Part shown: positions 34,282-43,984 of the stretch, piece after piece
Position numbering within the stretch: the first letter of the stretch is position 1
Layout of the letters: each line of letters begins with the position of its first letter
Origin: Polyangium sp. 15x6
GTDB lineage: Bacteria; Myxococcota_A; Polyangia; Polyangiales; Polyangiaceae
DNA length: 64,000 nt
Direction: 5' to 3'
NCBI RefSeq assembly: GCF_029960785.1
Contig: NZ_JASBQE010000015.1
Location: forward strand, 1-64,000
Position numbers and translations under genes: made by a program
Notes under the pieces: model-generated
Database searches by the model: none
What the model saw: only the letters and a program-made list of their open reading frames with translations
Told to the model about the DNA's origin: nothing

Positions 34282-35178
34282 ATGCAATCGAATGTCTTCA
34301 CGGCCGTGTTCATGCCGCTCGCGCTCGGCGTCATCATGCTCGGGCTCGGCCTCGGCCTCGGGCTCGAGGATTTCCGCCGCGTCGTGGTGTATCCGCGGGC
34401 CGTCTTCGTGGGGCTCTTCTGCCAGACGGTGCTCCTCCCGCTCGCCTGTTACGGCATCGCGAAGGGCTTCGGGCTCCCGCCCGAGCTCGCCGTGGGGCTC
34501 ATGTTGCTCGCCGCCTCGCCGGGCGGCGCGACGGCGAACCTCTTCAGCCACCTCGCGAAAGGCGACGTCGCGCTGAACATCACGCTGACCGCCACGAACT
34601 CCATCCTCAGCTTGTTCACCTTGCCGTTCATCGTGAACATGTCGCTCACGGCGTTCCTCGGGACCGAAAAGAGCATTCCGCTCCAGTTCGACAAGGTGAT
34701 CCAGGTCTTCGCCGTGGTGCTCGTGCCCGTGGGGATCGGGATGCTCATCCGGGCGAAGCGGCCGGCCGCCTCGGATCGGCTGCAGAAGCCGGTGAAGATC
34801 ACCTCGGCCGTGTTCCTCGTGCTCATCATCGCCGCGGCCGTGCTCAAGGAGCGGGCGAACCTCTTGACGTCGTTCCGACAGGTGGGCCTTGCCGCGCTCG
34901 TGTTCAACCTCGTCAGCATGGGGATCGGGTATCTGGTGCCCCTGCTCGTGCGGCTGCCGAAGCGGCAGGCGACCGCGATCGGGATGGAGATCGGCATTCA
35001 CAACGGGACCTTGGCGATCGCCATCGCCTCGGCGCCGACGCTGCTCAACAATTCGACGATGGCCATTCCGCCGGCCATCTACAGCCTGATCATGTTCTTC
35101 ACGGCCGCCGCCTTCGGGAGCCTCGTGGCCCGCGGAAACGAAAAAGACGCGCCGGACCCGCAGCCGAAGGCGGCGTGA
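34282..35178 (+). CDS. bile acid:sodium symporter family (SBF/BASS) transporter
   Basis: This 298-residue inner-membrane protein has nine or ten hydrophobic helices. Family signatures are 'LLAASPGGATANLFSHLAKGDVALNITL' (first crossover, Na+ site) and 'GMEIGIHNGTLAIAIA' (second crossover). It imports an organic anion with sodium. ATG 34282 puts the first helix directly after the start; ATG 34249 is in frame. It is divergent from the PAS-STAS gene (112 bp). Downstream stop is 10 bp from the convergent ABC permease stop. Confidence 0.92.
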   Translation: MQSNVFTAVFMPLALGVIMLGLGLGLGLEDFRRVVVYPRAVFVGLFCQTVLLPLACYGIAKGFGLPPELAVGLMLLAASPGGATANLFSHLAKGDVALNITLTATNSILSLFTLPFIVNMSLTAFLGTEKSIPLQFDKVIQVFAVVLVPVGIGMLIRAKRPAASDRLQKPVKITSAVFLVLIIAAAVLKERANLLTSFRQVGLAALVFNLVSMGIGYLVPLLVRLPKRQATAIGMEIGIHNGTLAIAIASAPTLLNNSTMAIPPAIYSLIMFFTAAAFGSLVARGNEKDAPDPQPKAA

Positions 35179-35188
35179 AGCCCGCGGT

Positions 35189-37321
35189 TCAGGCGCGCGC
35201 TTTGGCCTCGCGTGGCTCGCGTAGGAGGTAGATGCCGAGCGCGAGCACGAGCGCCGCGGCGGCCCCGAGCCCGACGGACAGCCCCTCCCCGAAGAGCCTC
35301 TCCAGCCACGCAGGCTGCACGACGAGTATCGTCATGACGAGGGCATTGTTGATCCCGTGCACGAGGATGCCGGGCAAGAGCGACCGCGTCGTGTGGCGGG
35401 CATACCCGAGCAAGAGGCCGAGCGAGAACGTGGGGATCATTCGGTAAATCGAGCCGTGCGCGAGGCTGAAGAGCAAGGACGAGGCGATGAGCGCGACGGC
35501 GATCCCGGCGCGCGAGAGGCCCGAGAAAAGGAACCCGCGGAAGAGCGTCTCCTCGCAGAGCGCGGGCAGGACGGCGACGACGAGGATCAGCACCCCGAGG
35601 GGCTGGCCGTCGAGCAGGAGCGCGTCGCTGAGCTTGTCCGAGAACTCGCGGGGGACGGGCACGAGGCGGAGCGCGATCGCGCTGACGGCGACGCCCCCGG
35701 AGAGGCCGGCGAGGACGGCGCCGACGAGGGCGCGCGGGCGCGGCAAGCGCAGGCCGAGCGTCTCGCGCATCGAGGCGCCGGACACGGCAATCGCGGCGAG
35801 GGCGGGCAGGAAGATCAGGCCGAGCTGGGTGCTGGCGAGCTGCACGGTCCTGTTCGTGGTCTTCTCGAGGAGGACGCTCGCATAGAACATCACGACGAAG
35901 ATGACGGCGAAGGCGCCGAGGGAATACCCGAGGCTCGGGGTCCCGCCTTTTTGCCGCTCGAACGTGAAGACGGCGCGGAAGGAGCCGCGGCCGCCGAGCA
36001 GGACGTCCTCGCGCTCGAAGACACGCGCGGCGAAGAGGAGCGCGAGCGCGGCGAACAAGGTGGACGAGCCGAGCGTGAAGAAGACGAGATCGGGCGCGAC
36101 GTCGCCGAGGTAAATCGCCTTGATGAGGAGGGCGACATTGAGGAGCGGCACGAAGGACGTGGCGACGGAGAGCTCCATCCCGGGCAAGGACGTGAGCATC
36201 GAGAGGAGCATGACGGGCAGATAGACGGGCGTGAGCAGGTTCTGCGCGTCCTTGAAATCGCGGGCGAAGGCCGCGACGGCCAGGAAGAGGGCCGAAAAGA
36301 GGAGCGTGACCGGGATGAGGAGCGCGAAGGTGAGCGCGTGGGCCGAGAAGGGCACGTCCATTTCGCCGGGGAGGATGCGGCGGAGCGTGAAGCCGAGGCT
36401 CGCGACGTTGACGAGGGCCGTGACGAGGGAGACGACGAAGACGGCGAGGAATTTGCCGGTGATGATCTCGAGGGGCAAGAGCGGCGCGCAGAGCAGGGTC
36501 TGCATGGTGCCGCGCTCCTTTTCGCCGGCGGTCATGTCGGCCGCGCGGAGGAAGCCGCCGAGGAGGGACATGAGGATCAGCATCATCGGCATGAGCGTGC
36601 CGAGGACCTTGCCGACCCGACGTTCGTCGGGCGCGACGTTGCGCGAGACGACCTCGAGCCCGGAGGTAAAACCCTTGGGCAAACCCTTTTCGCCCTCGCG
36701 CGAGACGAGGAGGCCGTCGCGGGCACGGGCGAGCGCGTAATCGAGGCGATCGGCCGCGAAATCGGAGTCGCCCCAGACGGAGTCGTAATAAATGGTGACG
36801 CGGGCGGCCTTGCCGGCGCGGACGTCCTCGGAAAAACCCCGCCAGGGGACGAGCACGGCGTGCGCCTCGCGAGCGCCGACGAGCGCGCGGGCGGCGAGGG
36901 CGACGGCGGCGTCGGGCCGGCCCGTATCGTGTTTTTTCGTGTCCGTGCTCGGCCCAGCGCCGGGGTCTTTGCGGGGTGGCCCGGGCGGGCGCGGGGGCGC
37001 GGGCACGGGCGGCGGAATGGATCCGGCTTCGAGGTCCCGGCGGAGCGCCTCGGGGGCGCCGAGCCAGGGCTGGATTTCGAGTTTGTTTTCGCCTGCCGCG
37101 AGCGTCGCGGAGACGTCGGGGGAGAGCTCGCCCCAGACGGCGATCTTCGACGGGCGCGCTTCGAGCGCATCCATCTCCGCGCCCGCCATCTGGCTCATGA
37201 GGAGCGCGAAGAGCGGATAGAGCAACATCGGCAGGAGGACGAGGCTCACGAACGTGCGGCGATCCCGCAGCGTCTCGACGAGCTCCTTGCGCAAAATGAC
37301 GAGGACGATGAAGAGCCTCAC
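35189..37321 (-). CDS. ABC-2 permease fused to CPBP intramembrane protease
   Basis: In this 710-residue fusion, residues 1-400 are a NatB-type ABC-2 permease: TM1 'FVSLVLLPMLLYPLFALL', a 200-residue extracytoplasmic domain, then five TMs including 'GTLMPMMLILMSLLGGFLRAADM'. The last 250 residues are a CPBP (CAAX-type) metalloprotease domain with 'LPALCEETLFRGFLFSGL' (EExxxR) and 'SLLFSLAHGSIYRM' (His). Both active motifs are intact. ATG 37321 overlaps the ATPase stop by 4 bp, so the two form one exporter. The fusion type is known in deltaproteobacteria and planctomycetes; substrate unknown. Confidence 0.92.
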   Translation of the reverse strand: MRLFIVLVILRKELVETLRDRRTFVSLVLLPMLLYPLFALLMSQMAGAEMDALEARPSKIAVWGELSPDVSATLAAGENKLEIQPWLGAPEALRRDLEAGSIPPPVPAPPRPPGPPRKDPGAGPSTDTKKHDTGRPDAAVALAARALVGAREAHAVLVPWRGFSEDVRAGKAARVTIYYDSVWGDSDFAADRLDYALARARDGLLVSREGEKGLPKGFTSGLEVVSRNVAPDERRVGKVLGTLMPMMLILMSLLGGFLRAADMTAGEKERGTMQTLLCAPLLPLEIITGKFLAVFVVSLVTALVNVASLGFTLRRILPGEMDVPFSAHALTFALLIPVTLLFSALFLAVAAFARDFKDAQNLLTPVYLPVMLLSMLTSLPGMELSVATSFVPLLNVALLIKAIYLGDVAPDLVFFTLGSSTLFAALALLFAARVFEREDVLLGGRGSFRAVFTFERQKGGTPSLGYSLGAFAVIFVVMFYASVLLEKTTNRTVQLASTQLGLIFLPALAAIAVSGASMRETLGLRLPRPRALVGAVLAGLSGGVAVSAIALRLVPVPREFSDKLSDALLLDGQPLGVLILVVAVLPALCEETLFRGFLFSGLSRAGIAVALIASSLLFSLAHGSIYRMIPTFSLGLLLGYARHTTRSLLPGILVHGINNALVMTILVVQPAWLERLFGEGLSVGLGAAAALVLALGIYLLREPREAKARA

Positions 37322-38097
37322 GCCGCACCTCCAGGAGCCGCGCCGTCCGCGCGGGGGGCGCCACGCTCGACGTGGTAAAGGAACGCATCCGTGAGGTTCT
37401 TCGCGTCGCCGGCGCGCGCGCAGAGGGCCGGGACCTCGCCCTCGTCGACGATGCGGCCCTCGTGGATGAGGGAGATCCGATCGCAGAGATATTCAGCCTC
37501 GCTCATGATGTGCGTGGAGAAGAGAATGGCGCGGCCCTTCGCGCGCTCCTTGCGGATGGATTCGACGATGAAGCGGCCGGAGAGGACGTCGAGCGCATTC
37601 GTGGGCTCGTCGAGGATGAGGACGGAGGGCTCGTGGAGGAAAGCGCGCGCGATGTTGGCGCGCTGCTTTTGCCCGGCAGAGAGGGTGGCCGAGGGCCGGT
37701 CGGCGAACGAGGCCATTTCGAGGTCCCGCACGAGGTCGTCGATCCGCGCGGCGAGGCGCGCCTCGGAGAGGCCGTGCAGGCGGCCGAAATACTGCAATGT
37801 CTCGCGCGGAGAGAGCCGCTGGTAGAGCTGGGTGTCGCCGGAGAGAAACCCGATCAAGGCTTTGGCTTCGAGCGGGCGCTCGGCCATGTCGATGCCGCCA
37901 ATCCGGACGCGTCCCTGCGTGGGCCGGAGGATGCCGGCAAGCATGCGCAGCGCGGTCGTCTTGCCCGCCCCGTTCGGGCCAAGGAGGCCGACGACCTCGC
38001 CAGGACGAACGGCGAGATCGAGGCCGGCGACGGCGATGGTGGGGCCATAATGCTTGACGAGGCCCTCGGCGGCGAGGGCGGAGGCTTCCGAGGACAT
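37318..38097 (-). CDS. ABC transporter ATPase, NatA/CcmA-like
   Basis: This 259-residue nucleotide-binding subunit has Walker A 'GLLGPNGAGKTTALRMLAG', Q-loop region 'IGFLSGDTQLYQRLSP', a signature motif read here as LSAGQKQR (SGGQ-like), Walker B 'SVLILDEPTNALD' and switch His in 'ILFSTHIMSEAEYLCD'. It drives the permease-protease fusion encoded immediately downstream (ATGA overlap). ATG 38097 (MSSEASALAAEG) is chosen over GTG 38106. Confidence 0.95.
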   Translation of the reverse strand: MSSEASALAAEGLVKHYGPTIAVAGLDLAVRPGEVVGLLGPNGAGKTTALRMLAGILRPTQGRVRIGGIDMAERPLEAKALIGFLSGDTQLYQRLSPRETLQYFGRLHGLSEARLAARIDDLVRDLEMASFADRPSATLSAGQKQRANIARAFLHEPSVLILDEPTNALDVLSGRFIVESIRKERAKGRAILFSTHIMSEAEYLCDRISLIHEGRIVDEGEVPALCARAGDAKNLTDAFLYHVERGAPRADGAAPGGAA

Positions 38098-38170
38098 CGG
38101 GAGCACTCTGGCAGCGACCGCGCGTCGGTCAACGGGAGCTGCTGAGCATTGGTTTCATCTGGGGGCGCTT

Positions 38171-38290
38171 CGCTGGGGCGTTGCCCCAGGCCCCACCAGG
38201 GGTTGTCCACCCCTGGACCCGGGGCCTGCGCAAGCGCTGGACTCGGGGTCGATGAACTGCGCGATGCGCAGTTCGTCGAACAGGCCGCAG
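38171..38290 (+). repeat. single copy of intergenic element family A
   Basis: It lies in the 386-bp divergent gap between the ABC ATPase and VOC genes. Positions 38171-38202 are identical to 30822-30853, and 38249-38279 form the same hairpin (14-bp stem with one G-U pair, GAT loop) followed by the same AACAGGCC edge. No reversed partner is recognisable in 38291-38483, so it is a solo copy. The rest of the gap shows nothing clear; the promoters for both flanking genes must lie in it. Confidence 0.8.
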
Positions 38291-38483
38291 CTACCGCCCC
38301 GGCCGGTGCGTGGGGCAACAGTTCCGAGGTGCAGGATTTTGTCTCGGGGGACCGATGAGTTTTTCCTCGGCCCGGGGTCCAAGGACGTGAAGCACCTCCG
38401 CGGGGAGTTGTCGTACGCTCTCGACGAACCCGGCCGCTCCCGTGGTTCCTCCGTCACGTTGGCGAGAACAGCGAGAAAAGACC

Positions 38484-38984
38484 ATGCAAAACAGGTTTCA
38501 GCGCATCACGCCGTTCCTCTGGTTCGACACGCAGGCCGAGGAGGCGGTGAAGTTCTACACGTCGATCTTCCCGAACTCCCGGATCATGATGGCCACCCGG
38601 TACAGCAAGGAGGCCGCGCAGCAGTCCGGCCGGGCGGAAGGGTCGGTCATGACCATGGGCTTCCAGCTCGACGGGCAGGACTTCACCGCCATCAACGGCG
38701 GCCCGCAGTTCACGTTCAGCGGGGCGATCTCGTTCGTCGTGCATTGCGAGAACCAGGAAGAGGTGGACCACTACTGGAACCGCCTCACCGAGGGCGGTGA
38801 CGAGAAGGCCCAGCAATGCGGCTGGCTTCGCGACCGCTTCGGGGTGTCCTGGCAGGTGGTGCCGAAGCAGCTCGTCGAGCTGCTCTCGGATCCCGACCCG
38901 AACCGAGCGCGAAGGGCCACGATGGCCATGCTCGGGATGAAGAAGCTCGACATCGCCGCCCTGCAAAAGGCCGCGGCGGGCTGA
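38484..38984 (+). CDS. VOC family protein, PhnB/3-demethylubiquinone-methyltransferase-like
   Basis: This 166-residue cytoplasmic protein has 'RITPFLWFDTQAEEAVKFYTSIFPNSRI', 'GSVMTMGFQLDGQDFTAINGGPQF', 'SFVVHCENQEEVDHYWNRL' and 'CGWLRDRFGVSWQVVP'. These are the hallmarks of the PhnB-like VOC subgroup (often misnamed 3-demethylubiquinone methyltransferase). The fold is a paired beta-alpha-beta barrel that binds a metal or small ligand; activity is unknown. ATG 38484 starts the conserved part. Its stop lies 14 bp from the convergent carboxypeptidase gene. Confidence 0.9.
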   Translation: MQNRFQRITPFLWFDTQAEEAVKFYTSIFPNSRIMMATRYSKEAAQQSGRAEGSVMTMGFQLDGQDFTAINGGPQFTFSGAISFVVHCENQEEVDHYWNRLTEGGDEKAQQCGWLRDRFGVSWQVVPKQLVELLSDPDPNRARRATMAMLGMKKLDIAALQKAAAG

Positions 38985-38998
38985 AGCCCATCGACGCA

Positions 38999-40048
38999 TC
39001 ACCTCGGGGCGCACGCGGGCTCGACGAGCCGTAACGACGGCCCCGCCGGGTCGAGCTCCGCGAGCACGCCGAGAGGCATGACGAGCTGCGGATCCGTGTG
39101 GCCGAAATCGACGTTCGTGACGATCGGGATGTCGGTCCGGCCAAATTCACCCGCGACGATCGAGACGATTCGCTCTTCGAGCTCGCGCTTCTGCTCGGGC
39201 GTGTAGCCCCGGGCCCGCCCGAAGACGATCCCCGCCACCCGATCGAAGATGCCCTGCATCCCGTAGTTACGCAGGAAATACCCCACGCGCGCCGGAGGCG
39301 GCACCTCCTCGGAGGTCTCGAACAGGAGGATACGCCCCGTCCAGAAGGCAGGCTCGGGCCAGAAGGACGTGCCTTTCATCATCTCCAGGACCTCGATGCA
39401 GCCGCCGAAGAGCCGCCCCAGGGCCGGGCTCGTGCCCTGGAGCCGGCGAAAGCCGCCCGGATCGTCGCGGAGGGGCTCGACGAGGCCGACATGCGCGGGG
39501 TCGTTCCAGTCGGGATAACCTTCGACATACGCGCCATAAGGTCGATAGGTGCAGGCCGGGGCGGCCGAGAAGAGTATTTCACGCAGGTGCGCGGCGCAGG
39601 CGGGCGGCAAGGCGCGGAGCTGGGCAAAGCCGGCCATGACCGATGGGCCGTGGAAGGTGACGAGGCCGAGCTGGTTGGCGAATGTGAGCAGTGTGGTGGT
39701 ATCGGAAAAACCCATCAGGATCTTGGGGTTCGTCCGGAGGATCTCCCCGTCGAGGTAGGGCAGGACGCGGACCGAATCCTCGCCGCCGATGGAGGCGAGG
39801 ATCGCGGCGATTTCGGGGTCGGCGAAGGCGTGATGGAGGTCGGCCGCGCGGGCCCGAGGGTCGGCCTGGAGGGCCGCCGGGGTCATGCGGGCGGTCTTCA
39901 TCTCCCGCACGCGGAGGCCGAAGTCCTCGCGCAAGACGGCGAGGCCTCGCTCGAAGACGTGGGGAAACAGAGCCGGCCCGCCCCAGGAGGGCGAAACGAC
40001 GGCGACGGTATCACCGGGACGCAGGTGTCGGGGGCGAATGGGATCCAT
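38999..40048 (-). CDS. S66 LD-carboxypeptidase (LdcA/MccF-like)
   Basis: This 349-residue protein has 'HLRPGDTVAVVSPSW' at the start, 'ADPEIAAILASIGGEDSVRVLPYLD', the nucleophile loop 'LMGFSDTTTLLTF' (Ser), 'GRLFGGCIEVLEMMKGT' with the Glu region, 'ILLFETSEE' and 'VDFGHTDPQLVMPLG' with the catalytic His. Family enzymes trim the D-Ala from cytoplasmic murein tetrapeptides or cleave microcin C-type adducts. GGAGAGG lies upstream of ATG 40048. The longer frame to 40516 is noise. Confidence 0.93.
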   Translation of the reverse strand: MDPIRPRHLRPGDTVAVVSPSWGGPALFPHVFERGLAVLREDFGLRVREMKTARMTPAALQADPRARAADLHHAFADPEIAAILASIGGEDSVRVLPYLDGEILRTNPKILMGFSDTTTLLTFANQLGLVTFHGPSVMAGFAQLRALPPACAAHLREILFSAAPACTYRPYGAYVEGYPDWNDPAHVGLVEPLRDDPGGFRRLQGTSPALGRLFGGCIEVLEMMKGTSFWPEPAFWTGRILLFETSEEVPPPARVGYFLRNYGMQGIFDRVAGIVFGRARGYTPEQKRELEERIVSIVAGEFGRTDIPIVTNVDFGHTDPQLVMPLGVLAELDPAGPSLRLVEPACAPR

Positions 40049-40206
40049 TGGTATGTCCTCTCCTTCGTCAATGCTCCGATGCCGACCGAGCTCCATCCTT
40101 TCCCGCGAGCCCGGGATGCTCCCGGAGCGCGTCGGTCCCCCCCGCGTCACCGTTTTGTCTTCCAATCTGGACACACGCGTGCGACATGGACGTCGGGTAG
40201 AAGACC

Positions 40207-41064
40207 ATGATCCGTTCCGAAGAGACGCTCGATGAGTCCGGGGAGGACCACGCGCTCGTACGCACGCTCGAAGCGAAGGTGCGGGCGCTCGAGGACGAGC
40301 TGCGTTTTTTCCGCGCGCTCGCCGACGAGCTGCCGCTGAGCCTTTATCACAAGGACCGCGAAGGGCGCTGCGTCTGGGCCAACGCGGCGCTGCTCGAGAG
40401 CGTCGGCACCGGGCTCGAGGGCGCCCTCGGCAAGACGGTGTTCGATTATTACCCGCGCGAGCTCGCGGAAAAATACGACGCCGACGACCGGCGCGTGGTC
40501 GAGACGGGCGAGACATGGCAGGGCGTCGAGGAGCATCAGGCGCCCGCCACCGAGGGCTCGCGTTACGTGGAGGTCAAGAAGGTGCCCGTGCGGGACGCGG
40601 AAGGCGCGATCTCCGGCTCGATGGGCATCTACTGGGACGTCACGGGCGTGCGCCGCGCCGAGCGCCTGGAGGAGGAACGACGCGCGCAAGCCATCACGTT
40701 GCGCGAGCTCGGCGCGCCGCTCTTGCCGCTCGCCGACCGGGTCCTCGCGATGCCCCTCATCGGCCGCATCGACGGCGCGCGCGCCGCCCAGGCGCTCGAT
40801 TCCCTCCTCCACGGCGTCTCGGAGCGCCAGGCCGCCGTGGTGCTGCTCGACGTGACAGGTGTCACCATGATCGACCACGAGGTGGTGCGCCTGCTCGTCG
40901 ACGCCGCCGGAGCCGTGCGGCTGCTCGGCGCGCGCGTGGTGCTCACCGGCGTCAAGGCCGCCATGGCGCAGGCCATGATCGAAATGGATGCCCGTCTGGA
41001 CGGGATCGTCACGCTGTCGACGATGCAGGCAGGCGTCGCATGGGCGCTCGCGCGGCGGGGATGA
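40207..41064 (+). CDS. RsbR-like PAS-STAS regulator (paralog 2), altered phosphosites
   Basis: The 285-residue product has the same plan as the 33198-34169 protein: short coiled coil, PAS domain ('FRALADELPLSLYHKDREGRCVWAN' to 'GIYWDVTGVRRAE'), then STAS ('APLLPLADRVLAMPLIGRID', 'VVLLDVTGVTMIDHEVV', 'LLGARVVLTGVKAAMAQAM'). At the two places where paralog 1 has Thr it has H224 and A256. If the alignment holds, RsbT-type phosphorylation is lost and the protein would be a constitutive or differently controlled scaffold. It is divergent from the carboxypeptidase gene. Confidence 0.87.
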   Translation: MIRSEETLDESGEDHALVRTLEAKVRALEDELRFFRALADELPLSLYHKDREGRCVWANAALLESVGTGLEGALGKTVFDYYPRELAEKYDADDRRVVETGETWQGVEEHQAPATEGSRYVEVKKVPVRDAEGAISGSMGIYWDVTGVRRAERLEEERRAQAITLRELGAPLLPLADRVLAMPLIGRIDGARAAQALDSLLHGVSERQAAVVLLDVTGVTMIDHEVVRLLVDAAGAVRLLGARVVLTGVKAAMAQAMIEMDARLDGIVTLSTMQAGVAWALARRG

Positions 41065-41086
41065 CCCTTCTGCGGGCGGAGTCGCC

Positions 41087-42460
<1,374 letters not shown>

Positions 42461-43984
42461 AAGGGCAAATATACGCGAAACCGGCTGCCTTTGCCCACCT
42501 CGCTGTCGACACGGATGAACCCCTCGTGCTCGCGCACGATGCCATACGAAACGGAGAGCCCGAGCCCGGTCCCCTCGCCCACGTCCTTGGTCGTGAAGAA
42601 AGGTTCGAATATATGGGCCACGATGTCGGGCGACATCCCCTCGCCCTCGTCGCGGACCTCGATGCAGGCATACGTGGCAACGTCCCCGCCGATGTCACCG
42701 GGGGGCGCCGCGCGCTCTTCGTGGACCTCCACGCAGAGCTTTCCGCCCGCCTTCATGGCTTGGATGCCATTGACCACGAGATTGGTGAGCGCTTGCTGGA
42801 TCTGCGCGGGGTCGGCGTCCGCCTCGATGGGCGCTTCGCCCGCCACGACCTCGATCGACACGTTCCGCTTATCCGCGAGCGGCCCGAGCAGCGACACGGT
42901 GCGCCGCGTGACGCCGTGGAGGTCGACGCGCGATTTCTCGACGCCGCGTCGGCGCGCGAAATCGAGGAGCTGGCGCACGATGCGGATGATGCGATCGGTC
43001 TGCTCGGCGATGATGCGCGCGTCCCTCTCGACCTCGTCGGGGCTCGCCCCGTCCTCGCAGAGCATACGCGCGCGACCCGAGATGACCTGGAGCGGCGCCC
43101 CGAGCTCGTGCGCGATGCCCGCCGCCAGCTTGCCCACGGTCGCGAGGCGATCGGCATGGCGGAGCTGCCCGAGCGCGGCGATGCGCGCCTCCGTCTCCCG
43201 CGCCGCGCGCGCGTTGGCCTCGGCGAGGCGGTCGCACATGAGGTTCATCTCGTGGGCGAGCTGGCCGATCTCGTCGCGCTGGGACAACGCGAGGCGCGCG
43301 GAGAGATCACCCGCGCCGACGCGGCGCGCCTGCGCGATGAGGCTCTGCATCGGCCGGCCGACGAACCATACGCCGAGGCCCGTGGCAATGAGTCCGCACA
43401 CGAGCGCGACCGCGAGGTTGGCGAGGAACGTGTTGAAGAGGGCCGTCCGCACGTATCGCTTCTCGCCCGCCAAGGACTCCGCGAGCTCGATGGCGCCGAG
43501 GGATCCTCCGCCCTCCGCGACGACGGGCACGAACGTGACGAGGTACTCTTCGTGAACGTCGTCGAGGTGTGGGAGCCTGAGCACGAGCTCTTCGCCCCTC
43601 GCGACGGAATCGAGCTCGGCGCGGGGCGCAGCGGGGGCGTCGGGGCTCTCCGCGGGCACGTCGAGGGAGACCCAGCGGATGCGCACGTGGTTCTCGCGCT
43701 GGTTGGCGAGCTCCACGATGGCGCGGGCCCGCTCGCGCCCGTCGGCGTGGACCACCGCAGCGACGGCCCCGGCGAGGGCGCGGCCATAGGCGTGCGAGTC
43801 GTGGCGGATATCCGTCTCGAAGAGCGCGATCAGCCGTCGCACGCGGAAGTAGGCGTGCACGGCGACAACCGCGAATACGCCCAGGATGAGGGCGATGGCG
43901 AGCTTGCGGGCGAGCTTCACCGAGGGACCGTACCACGAGCGCGCCCTCGGGATGGCCGACGGGCCCGCCGCGAAACGGGCGTCA

